Shown in pieces: positions 1 through 7,796 of a stretch of DNA of 64,000 nt; within the stretch, counting starts at the first letter, position 1; every line of letters begins with the position of its first letter. The stretch is taken from positions 10,142 through 74,141 of the forward strand of contig JAYFRC010000011.1 in NCBI GenBank assembly GCA_034926415.1, written 5' to 3'. The position numbers and the translations under genes were made by a program. Source of the DNA: JAYFRC01 sp034926415 (GTDB lineage: Bacteria > Bacillota > Clostridia > Oscillospirales > Oscillospiraceae). The notes under the pieces are model-generated. The model searched no databases, was not told the origin of the DNA, and saw only the letters and a program-made list of their open reading frames with translations.

Positions 1-525
1 AAGAACATATCCGAGCTCCTTCGCGGTCTTGCCGCGCTGAAAGACAGCTCCGTCACGCTGCTCCTCGTAGGCGACGGCCCAAGCCGCGCGGAGATAGAAT
101 CTCTCGCCCAGCAGCTTGGCGTCGAAAAGAAAACCGTGTTTACGGGAATGATACCGCCGTCGGAGATTGCCGATTATTACAGGCTCGGCGACCTGTTTGT
201 CAGCGCGTCCACAAGCGAGACGCAGGGTCTTACATATATCGAGGCGCTGGCCTCCGGCACCCCTGCGCTCTGCCGCAGGGACGATTGCCTTGCCGGAGTT
301 ATAGAAAACGGCAAAAATGGTTGGCAGTACAATTCCATCGGCGATTTTACCGAGAGAGCGAAATGGTTTGCAGCCAATCGCGGAGAACGTGCGAAAATGT
401 CCGCGGCGGCCGCACTCTCAGCCGAAAAATTCTCTTCCGAGCTCTTTGCAAAGCGCATTGCGGCACTTTACAGGAATGAGATAGAGGCGCATGGACGCCG
501 CGGATCAACTGGGGCAGCGGCATGA
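1..525 (+). CDS. GT4 family glycosyltransferase, C-terminal part
   Basis: The reading frame is open from the first base of the window, so the 5' end is missing; 174 residues are visible. It is the C-terminal, nucleotide-sugar-binding half of a GT-B fold family 4 glycosyltransferase. The LLLVGDGP strand comes first, then VFTGMIPPSEIADYYRLGDLFVSAS, split here across residues 50-75, then an acidic E-x7-E-type motif with SETQGLTYIEALASGTP. That motif normally contacts the sugar nucleotide. The family transfers a sugar from UDP- or GDP-sugar to a lipid or glycan at the cytoplasmic membrane. The stop overlaps the next start (ATGA), so the two are translationally coupled. A second GT4 gene lies two genes on, which suggests glycolipid or envelope glycan synthesis. 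The acceptor cannot be read from the sequence. Confidence 0.88.
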   Translation, partial: KNISELLRGLAALKDSSVTLLLVGDGPSRAEIESLAQQLGVEKKTVFTGMIPPSEIADYYRLGDLFVSASTSETQGLTYIEALASGTPALCRRDDCLAGVIENGKNGWQYNSIGDFTERAKWFAANRGERAKMSAAAALSAEKFSSELFAKRIAALYRNEIEAHGRRGSTGAAA

Positions 526-1121
526 CGAAGACCGCTGTTTATCCCGCGCTGCGCTGGATGCCCTTAATTGGGCTTGCTGCCTGCGTTTTTATCTCCATCT
601 GGGGCTGGCGCACGGGCGTGCTGACAAATGAGGATGCGCTGCGTGCTTACATCGACGGCTGCGGCATATTCGGCGCGCTGCTGTTCATACTGTTTCAGGC
701 CGTACAGGTCGTAGTGCCTATACTCCCTGGCGGCATCGGCTGTCTTGTCGGAGTGATACTGTTTGGCCCCATCAAGGGTTTCTTATACAATTACATCGGC
801 ATATGCGCGGGCTCAATACTCGCCTTCGCGATCGCGAGGAGCTGCGGAAAGCCGCTTCTGTCCAGGCTGTTCTCTGAGAAAACGATAGACAAATACGAGG
901 CGTGGACAAGCAGCGGAAACAAATTCACAAAGCTCTTCACCGTGGCAATATTTCTCCCCGTAGCGCCGGACGATTTTCTATGCTATCTCGCCGGGACGAC
1001 CGAGATGAAGTGGCGGCAGTTCGTTCCGATAATCCTGCTCGGCAAACCTTTCGCCATCGCCATGTACAGTCTGTGCCTGGCCTTTATTTGGGAACATATA
1101 GTTCCCTTGATAGGAGGATAA
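522..1121 (+). CDS. TVP38/TMEM64 (VTT domain) membrane protein
   Basis: This 199-residue integral membrane protein has about five hydrophobic segments (near residues 12-32, 48-70, 75-100, 135-160 and 170-195). It carries the VTT/SNARE-associated signature: a proline- and glycine-rich stretch with VVPILPGGIGC near residue 66 and F-x-RSCGKPL-like residues after the third helix. VTT/DedA-superfamily proteins are reported lipid scramblases or flippases, for example of undecaprenyl phosphate or phospholipids. It starts in an ATGA overlap with the upstream glycosyltransferase and ends four bases before the next one. That tight GT-VTT-GT arrangement suggests it moves the lipid carrier or product that the two enzymes act on; this role is inferred from neighbours only. 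Confidence 0.85.
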   Translation: MTKTAVYPALRWMPLIGLAACVFISIWGWRTGVLTNEDALRAYIDGCGIFGALLFILFQAVQVVVPILPGGIGCLVGVILFGPIKGFLYNYIGICAGSILAFAIARSCGKPLLSRLFSEKTIDKYEAWTSSGNKFTKLFTVAIFLPVAPDDFLCYLAGTTEMKWRQFVPIILLGKPFAIAMYSLCLAFIWEHIVPLIGG

Positions 1122-1124
1122 TGT

Positions 1125-2168
1125 ATGTCTGTTTTTATTTACGACGGCGGCTTTGGTATCGTCAAAAAAAGCGGCGTCGGACAAGCTGTTCTTCATCAAC
1201 GCGCGATGCTTGCCTCCGTCGACATAAATACGGCGAAAAGCTGGTCCGAGCCCTCCGGTATCGTACATATCAACACCGTCTTTCCCGATTCCGTGCTTGC
1301 GGCGCTCCGTGCCCGCGCCATGGGAAAAAAGGTCGTATATTACGGTCACTCGACCGAGAAGGATTTCCGCGACTCCTTCCGCGGCTCAAATTATTTTGCT
1401 CCGAAATTTAAGAGCTGGATAAAATTCTGCTATAACCTCGGCGACATTGTGCTCACGCCGACAGAGTACTCGAAGAGCCTGCTGCTCGAATATGGCGTTA
1501 AACGGCCTATTTACAGCATATCGAACGGCGTAGACACCGATTTCTTCGCGCCTAGCCGCGAGCGCGGCGCGGCTTTCAGAGCACGTTTAGGCATAGGCGC
1601 AGATGAGAAGGTAGTAATCTCGGTCGGGCATTTCATGGCGCGCAAGGGGCTTCCCGATTTTGTCGCGCTCGCGCGGAGTCTGCCCTCTGTGCGCTTCATC
1701 TGGTTTGGAAGCACCGATTTGAGGCTCGTCCCCAAAAACATACGCGACGCCATCAATTACGCGCCGTCGAATCTGTGCTTTTTCGGCTACATCAGCGCAG
1801 ACGAGCTGCGTGACGCTTACTGTGGCGCGGACATTTTCGCATTTATGAGTCACGAGGAGACCGAGGGCATAGTCGTTCTCGAGGCTCTCGCCTGCGGCAC
1901 GCCCACGGTTCTGCGCGACATCCCAGTGTATTCGGGCTGGCTTGAAAACGGGCGTGACGTGTACAAGGCGCGGGACGTCTACGGCTTTACCTCCGCGGTT
2001 TCCGGACTGCTTTCAGGCTCGCTTCCCTCTCTTTCCGAAAACGGAAGAAAGACCGCTGAATCCCGAAGCATACGCGCCGTTGGCAAAAAACTGATGGGTA
2101 TCTACGCCGACGCGGGGCTGCTCCCCGAAGCCAAAAGCGTCGCGTTCACCGCGTCCACGCCGGAATAA
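1125..2168 (+). CDS. GT4 family glycosyltransferase
   Basis: This is a full-length 347-residue GT-B glycosyltransferase. The N-terminal acceptor domain has VVYYGHST near residue 68. The C-terminal donor domain begins near residue 165 with KVVISVGHFMARKG, followed by IWFGSTD, LCFFGYIS and the E-x7-E motif in HEETEGIVVLEALACGTP. This layout resembles diacylglycerol glycosyltransferases and other lipid-directed GT4 enzymes, but the exact sugar and acceptor cannot be assigned. The ATG lies 8 bases after a GGAGG that overlaps the end of the VTT gene, so the three genes form one operon. A strong hairpin terminator follows directly. Confidence 0.88.
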   Translation: MSVFIYDGGFGIVKKSGVGQAVLHQRAMLASVDINTAKSWSEPSGIVHINTVFPDSVLAALRARAMGKKVVYYGHSTEKDFRDSFRGSNYFAPKFKSWIKFCYNLGDIVLTPTEYSKSLLLEYGVKRPIYSISNGVDTDFFAPSRERGAAFRARLGIGADEKVVISVGHFMARKGLPDFVALARSLPSVRFIWFGSTDLRLVPKNIRDAINYAPSNLCFFGYISADELRDAYCGADIFAFMSHEETEGIVVLEALACGTPTVLRDIPVYSGWLENGRDVYKARDVYGFTSAVSGLLSGSLPSLSENGRKTAESRSIRAVGKKLMGIYADAGLLPEAKSVAFTASTPE

Positions 2169-2182
2169 AGATTACGGAAAAT

Positions 2183-2227
2183 AAAAACCCGGACCTTTGC
2201 AGCAAACTGCTAAGGTCCGGGTTTTTT
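2183..2227. terminator. Bidirectional rho-independent terminator
   Basis: The arms AAAAACCCGGACCTT and AAGGTCCGGGTTTTTT form a near-perfect 15-bp stem around a short loop. A T-tract lies on one side and an A-tract on the other, so it can stop the glycosyltransferase operon (+) and tsf (-), which converge here. Confidence 0.9.
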
Positions 2228-2238
2228 ATTGTTTTCGA

Positions 2239-3150
2239 TTACTTTACAAGAGACGCGATCTCATCGGCGAAGTTTTCCTGTCTCTTCTCGATGCCCTCGC
2301 CCTTTTCAAAGCGGACGGCATCCTTGAAGGTGACGGTGCCGCCGAGAGCCTTGGCCGCTGAAGCGATATACTTCTCGACGGTCATGCTGCTGTCCTTGAC
2401 GAACTCCTGCTGTAGCAGGCAGTTCTCCGCGTAGAACTTGTTGATCTTGCCCATGACGATGCTGTCCTTGACCTTATCGGGCTTGGAAGCCATCTTGGGG
2501 TCGTTATCCATCTGAACGAGCATGATCTTCTTCTCCTCGTCGAGAACGTCCTGGGGAACGCGGGATTTGTCCCAGAAACGGGGATTCAGAGCCGCAATCT
2601 GCATCGCGACATCCTTGCCTATCTCTGTAGCGTCGATGCCTCCGGTAACTTCAAGATTAACGATTACGCCTATCCTGCCGCCGCCGTGGATATAGGGTAC
2701 GGAAACGCCCTGTGCGAAACGGACGAAGCGGCGGACCTTGATGTTCTCACCTATGACCAGGACAAGCTCCTGCTGCTGCTGGGTAACGGTCAGGTCGGTT
2801 CCGTTGTATTTTTCGTTCATGAGCGTATCGAGGTCGGCGGGATTTGTCTTTGCGACAGTCTCGGCCACACCTTTGACGAACTCGACGAATTTCTCGTTCT
2901 TGCCGACGAAGTCGGTCTCTGCGTTGACCTCGACAACGACTCCGATACCGTCGATATCAGCGGCGTAAGCCATGCCCTCGGCCGCGATGCGGCCGGCCTT
3001 TTTGACGGAAGCGGCGACGCCCTTCTCGCGAAGCCACTCAATAGCCTTTTCTGTATCTCCATCGGAAGCGGTAAGCGCTTTCTTGCAGTCCATCATGCCC
3101 GCTCCGGTCTTTTCGCGCAGGTCCTTAACGTCAGATGCGGTAAATGCCAT
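2239..3150 (-). CDS. tsf: Translation elongation factor Ts
   Basis: EF-Ts is the guanine nucleotide exchange factor that recycles EF-Tu-GDP during protein synthesis in the cytoplasm. The 303-residue product starts MAFTASDVKDLREKTGAGMMDCKKAL, split here across residues 1-26; this is the classic N-terminal UBA-like EF-Tu-binding segment, and ETDFVGKNEKF follows near residue 80. I chose the ATG at 3150 because AGGAGG at 3160-3165 precedes it with good spacing; the frame is open further upstream, but those residues are not part of the family. It follows rpsB on the same strand, the standard bacterial order. A partial terminator hairpin lies between the two and may lower tsf expression. Confidence 0.98.
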   Translation of the reverse strand: MAFTASDVKDLREKTGAGMMDCKKALTASDGDTEKAIEWLREKGVAASVKKAGRIAAEGMAYAADIDGIGVVVEVNAETDFVGKNEKFVEFVKGVAETVAKTNPADLDTLMNEKYNGTDLTVTQQQQELVLVIGENIKVRRFVRFAQGVSVPYIHGGGRIGVIVNLEVTGGIDATEIGKDVAMQIAALNPRFWDKSRVPQDVLDEEKKIMLVQMDNDPKMASKPDKVKDSIVMGKINKFYAENCLLQQEFVKDSSMTVEKYIASAAKALGGTVTFKDAVRFEKGEGIEKRQENFADEIASLVK

Positions 3151-3196
3151 AATGCTATTCCTCCTGTAATTTTCTTTTGTCGCTTTGAGCAATATA

Positions 3197-3230
3197 AAAG
3201 GGGCGGCGATATGACTCCCCGCCCCCTTAA
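3197..3230 (-). terminator. Hairpin between rpsB and tsf (attenuator-like)
   Basis: Read on the minus strand, AAGGGGGCGG pairs with CCGCCCCTT across a short loop and is followed by TTTTATATT. The U-run is short, so it probably reduces rather than stops read-through from rpsB into tsf. I saw no other promoter between the two genes. Confidence 0.6.
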
Positions 3231-3242
3231 AGGTTCTTTAGA

Positions 3243-3986
3243 TTATTCTGCGGCGGGAGCTGCGGCTTCCGGAGCTTCGGCAGCTTCCATCTGCTCGCCC
3301 TGTCTGCCCTCGAGCACGGCGTTGGCCATAACGGAAGCAATCAGCTTGATGGCGCGGATAGCGTCGTCGTTGCCGGGGATGGGGTAATCTATCTCGTCGG
3401 GGTCGCAGTTGGTGTCGGCGATGGCGACGACGGGAATGTGCAGCTTATGAGCCTCGGCGATGGCGTTGAGCTCCTTGCGGGTATCGATGATGAACACCGC
3501 GCTGGGCAGCTTCTTCATTTCCTTGACGCCGCCGAGATATTTCTCGAGCTTGGCAATCTCTCCAAGGTGCTTCATAACTTCCTTCTTGGGAAGCATATCA
3601 AAAGTGCCGTCTTCCTGCATTCTCTTGAGTTGGTTCAGACGGTCGACGCGGCCGCGCATCGTCTTGAAGTTGGTCATCATGCCGCCGAGCCAGCGGGCGT
3701 TGACATAGTACTGGCCGCAGCGCTCTGCCTCTTCCTTAATCGCTTCCTGAGCCTGCTTCTTTGTGCCGACCATAAGGATGCTATCGCCGTTCTCGGAAAG
3801 CTGACGGACAAAGTTATAAGCCTCTTCCAGCTTCTTGACGGTCTTCTGCAGGTCGACAATGTAGATTCCGTTGCGCTCCGTATAGATATAGGGAGCCATT
3901 TTTGGATTCCAGCGGCGGGTCTGGTGTCCGAAATGGACGCCCGCTTCGAGCAGCTGCTTCATGGATACGACGTTTTGATTTGCCAT
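3243..3986 (-). CDS. rpsB: 30S ribosomal protein S2
   Basis: S2 is a structural protein of the small ribosomal subunit, needed for docking S1 and mRNA. The 247-residue product opens with [20 protein letters not shown] and continues with the conserved [10 protein letters not shown], then [10 protein letters not shown] and [15 protein letters not shown] motifs. The tail is acidic and alanine-rich. The ATG at 3986 is the natural start: GGAGG lies 11 bases upstream, and a TTG further 5' falls inside that ribosome site. It is the first gene of the rpsB-tsf pair and has its own sigma-A promoter and a structured leader. Confidence 0.98.
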   Translation of the reverse strand: MANQNVVSMKQLLEAGVHFGHQTRRWNPKMAPYIYTERNGIYIVDLQKTVKKLEEAYNFVRQLSENGDSILMVGTKKQAQEAIKEEAERCGQYYVNARWLGGMMTNFKTMRGRVDRLNQLKRMQEDGTFDMLPKKEVMKHLGEIAKLEKYLGGVKEMKKLPSAVFIIDTRKELNAIAEAHKLHIPVVAIADTNCDPDEIDYPIPGNDDAIRAIKLIASVMANAVLEGRQGEQMEAAEAPEAAAPAAE

Positions 3987-4052
3987 GTTTTGATTTTCCT
4001 CCAATTATAATTTAGTTTGTGCAACCTCCGGCCAAGTCATCCCTTCGGCTAA

Positions 4053-4069
4053 CCGGGAATCCGTCCCGG
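4053..4069 (-). other. Hairpin in the rpsB leader
   Basis: CCGGGA and TCCCGG form a short stem within the roughly 125-base transcribed leader of rpsB (about 3987-4108). Further GC-rich blocks (CCGGCCAAG, CTTCGGC) flank it. It could be an autoregulatory r-protein leader, but I do not recognise the family. Confidence 0.4.
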
Positions 4070-4113
4070 CACCGACCGAAAGTCATTAAGGCCGTGTGTA
4101 ATTACGCTGAAAT

Positions 4114-4142
4114 AATATACCATAATAAGTTATAAATTGCAA
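4114..4142 (-). promoter_or_regulatory. Sigma-A promoter of rpsB-tsf
   Basis: Minus strand: a -35 TTGCAA (4137-4142), a 17-base spacer and a -10 TATATT (4114-4119). It lies 128 bases upstream of the rpsB start, leaving a long leader. Confidence 0.7.
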
Positions 4143-4207
4143 GGCGTTTTTGCGTTAAATCTTTAGTTTTTCGCTGTTTTTTCTTATTTTTGCCGCGGCG
4201 GCGCCAT

Positions 4208-4495
4208 TTATCCGAATCTTCGTCTCCTTTTCGGCGGCGGCGACGGATTCTGACGCTGAAGCGACCTGTCGATAAGTATTATATCGTCGCCGATGCGCTT
4301 AACGCTGTCCCACGGGATATAGTATTCCTCTCCCCTTCCGAAAAGGCCGAAAAATCTGTACCCGCCCGGGACTATGACAGCGCAAAGCTTCCCCTCTGGC
4401 ATTTCAATATCCACGTCGTCGATAAAGCCGAGCCGGGCTCCGTCGCAAATGTTTATTACTTCCTTGTTGCGTAAGTCGCCGAACCTGCACCTCAT
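4208..4495 (-). CDS. YlmC/YmxH family sporulation-associated protein
   Basis: This 95-residue PRC-barrel-type protein has the family pattern MRCRFGDLRNKEVINICDG at the start, then GFIDDVDIE and the central IVPGGYRFFGLFGRGEEYYI stretch, ending in IPWDSVKRIGDDIILID and a basic tail (SPPPKRRRRFG). Members are widespread in endospore formers, and YmxH/YlmC genes are commonly found close to sigG. Here the gene is divergent from sigG, not downstream of it as in Bacillus. No biochemical role is established; a part in sporulation is known only by association. An AGGT-type ribosome site (GGAGGTGCGC) precedes the ATG. Confidence 0.85.
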   Translation of the reverse strand: MRCRFGDLRNKEVINICDGARLGFIDDVDIEMPEGKLCAVIVPGGYRFFGLFGRGEEYYIPWDSVKRIGDDIILIDRSLQRQNPSPPPKRRRRFG

Positions 4496-4561
4496 ATGCG
4501 CACCTCCGTTTCTCTTAACGATATATGCGCGGCGCGGTAAGTCCTATGCGCGCCGGAGCGC

Positions 4562-4590
4562 GTATAAAACAACCCTTTCGCGGCAATACT
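4562..4590 (+). promoter_or_regulatory. SigF/SigG-type promoter of sigG
   Basis: GTATA (4562-4566), 15 bases, then GGCAATACT (4582-4590). This fits the published forespore pattern GYATA-N15-GG-N-A-N-A-N-T, and it lies about 35 bases upstream of the sigG start. In Bacillus, sigG is transcribed by SigF and then by itself; the match suggests the same here. Confidence 0.65.
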
Positions 4591-4625
4591 GTCATCAATA
4601 CGGGTTTGCTGTGGGAGGCGTTTCG

Positions 4626-5399
4626 ATGCAGGGAAAGGTCGAAATCTGCGGAGTCAATACGTCCAAGCTAAGACGGCTTAAAAACGAAGAGACAATGGAC
4701 CTGCTCCGCAGAACCAAGCAGGGCGACAAAAAGGCGCGGGAGGAGCTCATCTCTGGAAACCTGCGCCTTGTGCTTTCCGTGATACAAAAATTCTCAGGAC
4801 GCGGAGAAAACGCGGACGACCTGTTTCAGGTCGGCTGCATAGGTCTTATAAAAGCAATTGACAACTTCGATATAAATCAACCGGTAAAATTTTCCACATA
4901 CGGTGTGCCCATGATAATCGGCGAGATACGGCGCTATCTTCGGGACAACAGTTCAATACGCGTAAGCCGAAGCATGCGCGACACGGCCTACCGCGTGCTC
5001 CGGGTCAAGGAGAAGATAATGGGCGAAACTCAGCGTGAACCGACGGTCGAACAGATAGCCGCCGAACTCGGGATACCGAGAGAGGAAGTCGTCTTCGCTC
5101 TCGACGCGATAATGGAGCCTGTATCGCTCTATGAGCCTGTATACTCCGACGGAAGCGGCGACGCGATATGCGTTATGGATCAGGTCAGCGACACAAAAAA
5201 CACCGACGAAAGCTGGATAGACCAGATAGCGCTCAAGGAAGCCGTACGGCGACTGACCGACCGAGAAAAAAACATCCTAGCCCTGCGTTTTTATGACGGA
5301 AAAACGCAGATGGAAGTATCGAACGAGGTTGGCATCTCGCAGGCTCAGGTGTCGCGTCTGGAAAAAAATGCCATAAACCAAATAAAAAAAGAATTATAA
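4626..5399 (+). CDS. sigG: Late forespore sigma factor SigG
   Basis: This RNA polymerase sigma-70-family factor drives late forespore gene expression during endospore formation. The 257-residue product begins MQGKVEICGVNTSKL, almost the Bacillus SigG N-terminus, and continues through region 2 (GNLRLVLSVIQ, DDLFQVGCIGLIKAIDNFD, PMIIGEIRRYLRD), region 3 (QREPTVEQIAAELG) and region 4 (LTDREKNILALRFYDGKTQ, ISQAQVSRLEK). The ATG at 4626 was chosen because GGGAGG lies 7 bases upstream and the product then aligns with the family start; the open frame extends further 5'. A forespore-type promoter lies just upstream. It is not adjacent to spoIIGA/sigE in this window, unlike in Bacillus. Confidence 0.97.
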   Translation: MQGKVEICGVNTSKLRRLKNEETMDLLRRTKQGDKKAREELISGNLRLVLSVIQKFSGRGENADDLFQVGCIGLIKAIDNFDINQPVKFSTYGVPMIIGEIRRYLRDNSSIRVSRSMRDTAYRVLRVKEKIMGETQREPTVEQIAAELGIPREEVVFALDAIMEPVSLYEPVYSDGSGDAICVMDQVSDTKNTDESWIDQIALKEAVRRLTDREKNILALRFYDGKTQMEVSNEVGISQAQVSRLEKNAINQIKKEL

Positions 5400-5402
5400 A
5401 AC

Positions 5403-5446
5403 AAAAATGCAGGGCTTTCGCATTTTGTGAAAGCCCTGTATTTTTT
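5403..5446. terminator. Bidirectional terminator between sigG and glnS
   Basis: TGCAGGGCTTTCG and TGAAAGCCCTGTA form a stem with an A-rich left flank and a T-tract (TTTTTT) on the right. It separates the convergent sigG (+) and glnS (-). Confidence 0.9.
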
Positions 5447-5450
5447 GCTA

Positions 5451-7145
5451 TTATTTTTTGAATCCGTCCTTTAGACTTACGCTTCTGTTGAACACGAGGC
5501 GGCCGGGAGCGCTGTCTTTGTTGTCAAGGCAGAAATAGCCCTGGCGCATGAACTGGAAGGCCGCCGGAAACGTCGCGTCACGCAGTCCCTGCTCGACCTT
5601 GCAGCCCGTCAGCGTCTCGAAAGAGTCAGGATTGAGGCAGGTCATGAAGTCCTTGCCCTCGCCGTCGGGGTCCGAGTCGACGAACAGGTTGTCATAAAGC
5701 CGGATTTCGGCGTCTACTGCTGTAGCCGCGTCGACCCAGTGTATCGTGCTCTTTATCTTGCGGCCGTCGGCGGGATCACCGCCGCGTGAATCCGGATCGT
5801 ACTCCGCCAGAACTTCGGTCACGTTTCCGTTTTCGTCCTTGACGCAGCCTGTGCACTTCACGACGTACGCGCCCTTGAGCCGGACTTCGTTTCCGGGATA
5901 CAGGCGGAAGAACTTGCCGACCTTTTCCTCCATGAAATCTTCGCGCTCAATGAACAGCTCGCGTCCGAACATGACGGAGCGCATGCCGTCCTCCGGACGT
6001 TCCGGGTTGTTCTCGACCTCAAAGGCCTCGCTCTTCCCCTCGGGATAATTCGTTATCGTCAGCTTGATAGGGCGCAGTACGGCCATAGCGCGCTTGGCGG
6101 TCATATTGAGGTCCTCGCGGAGGCAATGCTCGAGAAAGCCGAACTCGACAGTCGAATCGGCCTTAGAAACGCCGATGCGGTCGCAGAAATTGCGTATGGA
6201 CGCGGGTGTGTAGCCGCGGCGGCGAAGGCCGCAGATAGTCGGCATTCTCGGGTCGTCCCAACCGCTGACGACATTCTCCTCAACGAGGCGGCGGAGCTTG
6301 CGTTTGGACATAACGGTATAGTTTATACCGAGGCGCGCGAACTCTATCTGGCGGGGCTTGGCCTCAGTCGGAATATGGTCGCGGACCCAGTTGTAAAGCG
6401 GCCTGTGAGACTCAAACTCGAGCGAGCACAGCGAATGAGTTATCCCCTCTAGCGCGTCCTCGATCGGGTGGGCAAAATCGTACATCGGGTAGATGCACCA
6501 CTTGTCGCCCGTACGGTGGTGCGCCATATGGTTGATGCGGTAGAGCGCCGGGTCGCGCAGGTTGAAGTTGCCGGAGGCAAGGTCTATCCTGGCGCGAAGC
6601 GTCATGGCGCCGTTCGGGAACTCTCCCGCCTTCATACGGTGAAACAGATCGAGGCTCTCCGCCGCCGGCCTGTCGCGGTACGGGCTCTGGGCCGGGTGTG
6701 TCAGGTCGCCGCGCATTTCCTTCATCTGCTCCGGAGTAAGCTCGCATACATAAGCAAGCCCCTGTTTTATAAGTCCCTCGGCAAATTCGTACATTTTATC
6801 AAAATAGTCGGACGCGTAGTAAAACCTGTCGTCCCATGTGAAGCCGAGCCAGAGTATGTCCTCTTTTATCGCGTCGACGTACTCCTCGTCCTCTTTCGTG
6901 GGGTTGGTATCGTCCATGCGGAGGTTGCACATTCCGTTGTATTTTTCCGCTGTGCCGAAATCTATGCTCAGCGCCTTGCAGTGGCCTATATGAAGATAGC
7001 CGTTGGGCTCCGGAGGAAACCTTGTGTGCACCGTCTTTCCCTGAAACTGACCGCCCTCCGCGATGTCCTCGTCGATGAACGCGTGTATAAAATTCCTGCT
7101 CTCCGGCGTTTCGCCGGTTTCAGGCGTTTTTGTTTCCTCGGCCAT
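5451..7145 (-). CDS. glnS: Glutaminyl-tRNA synthetase
   Basis: This class I aminoacyl-tRNA synthetase charges tRNA-Gln with glutamine. The 564-residue product has the HIGH signature in PPEPNGYLHIGH near residue 45 and the KMSKS-like VMSKRKL near residue 265. Two C-terminal beta-barrel anticodon-binding domains follow (from about residue 340). The ATG at 7145 follows AGGAG with 8-base spacing. Many Clostridia lack GlnRS and use Glu-tRNA amidation (GatCAB); having glnS means direct charging is available here. The gene converges on sigG. Confidence 0.96.
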   Translation of the reverse strand: MAEETKTPETGETPESRNFIHAFIDEDIAEGGQFQGKTVHTRFPPEPNGYLHIGHCKALSIDFGTAEKYNGMCNLRMDDTNPTKEDEEYVDAIKEDILWLGFTWDDRFYYASDYFDKMYEFAEGLIKQGLAYVCELTPEQMKEMRGDLTHPAQSPYRDRPAAESLDLFHRMKAGEFPNGAMTLRARIDLASGNFNLRDPALYRINHMAHHRTGDKWCIYPMYDFAHPIEDALEGITHSLCSLEFESHRPLYNWVRDHIPTEAKPRQIEFARLGINYTVMSKRKLRRLVEENVVSGWDDPRMPTICGLRRRGYTPASIRNFCDRIGVSKADSTVEFGFLEHCLREDLNMTAKRAMAVLRPIKLTITNYPEGKSEAFEVENNPERPEDGMRSVMFGRELFIEREDFMEEKVGKFFRLYPGNEVRLKGAYVVKCTGCVKDENGNVTEVLAEYDPDSRGGDPADGRKIKSTIHWVDAATAVDAEIRLYDNLFVDSDPDGEGKDFMTCLNPDSFETLTGCKVEQGLRDATFPAAFQFMRQGYFCLDNKDSAPGRLVFNRSVSLKDGFKK

Positions 7146-7193
7146 AGTTCTCACTCCTTGGTAAAATATCCATTTATTATAGTCTTTGAGGTT

Positions 7194-7796
7194 TTATACG
7201 TCAAGCTTGCCGTAAAGCGCCAAAAACTCAGCGCGCGGCATAAGTATGTTCAGCGCGTCCAACATGGCGTTCGCCGTCAGATGCTCCGGCAGGCTAAGGC
7301 TCTTCAGCAGCTCCCCGCGCCTCGCCGCGCTTCCCTGTCCGCCCGCGAGTCCAAGCAAAAACAGGTCTGCCTTTGTAATCGGCTCACCCAAAGCTCGTTT
7401 TTCGTCCAAGTCCTCAAACGTCGCTCCGGCGCGCTTAAGCGCCGATATAAGCGTCTCCGGCGTCATGCCCTCGACGCCTATTTTGCCCTCTTTGCCCGGC
7501 TCGCGCTTGCGCTTTTCCTTGCCGTAAACGTCCGGTATATACGCCTGCTTCAGCATATCTCCCGGTATCGCGCCCTTCAGGTGATTGCGTATCAGAAAGC
7601 CCGCGCCGTCGCTGTCGGTCAGGATTATCAGTCCGCGCTTTTCGGCGAGCAGGCGGAAAAAATCGAGCTTCTCCGCGTCCCTGAAAATTCCGAAGCCGTT
7701 CGTCTCCACTATCGTCGCGTCGACGATCTGCGACAGGGCGTTCTTGTCATAGCGCCCCTCGACAAGTATTACCTCTTTTATCCTCGGTTTATCCAT
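7194..7796 (-). CDS. rnmV: Ribonuclease M5 (toprim domain)
   Basis: RNase M5 performs the final maturation of 5S rRNA in Firmicutes, cutting the precursor with help from ribosomal protein L18. The 200-residue product begins MDKPRIKEVILVEGRYDKNA. The toprim motifs are the catalytic Glu in LVEGRYD near residue 14 and the DSD motif in IILTDSDGAG near residue 57. The C-terminal domain follows from about residue 120. I chose the ATG at 7796, which shares its A with the holA stop (TGATG), indicating translational coupling. The frame upstream of it only duplicates holA sequence in another frame. In other Firmicutes rnmV usually sits next to ksgA; the holA coupling here is different. Confidence 0.93.
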   Translation of the reverse strand: MDKPRIKEVILVEGRYDKNALSQIVDATIVETNGFGIFRDAEKLDFFRLLAEKRGLIILTDSDGAGFLIRNHLKGAIPGDMLKQAYIPDVYGKEKRKREPGKEGKIGVEGMTPETLISALKRAGATFEDLDEKRALGEPITKADLFLLGLAGGQGSAARRGELLKSLSLPEHLTANAMLDALNILMPRAEFLALYGKLDV

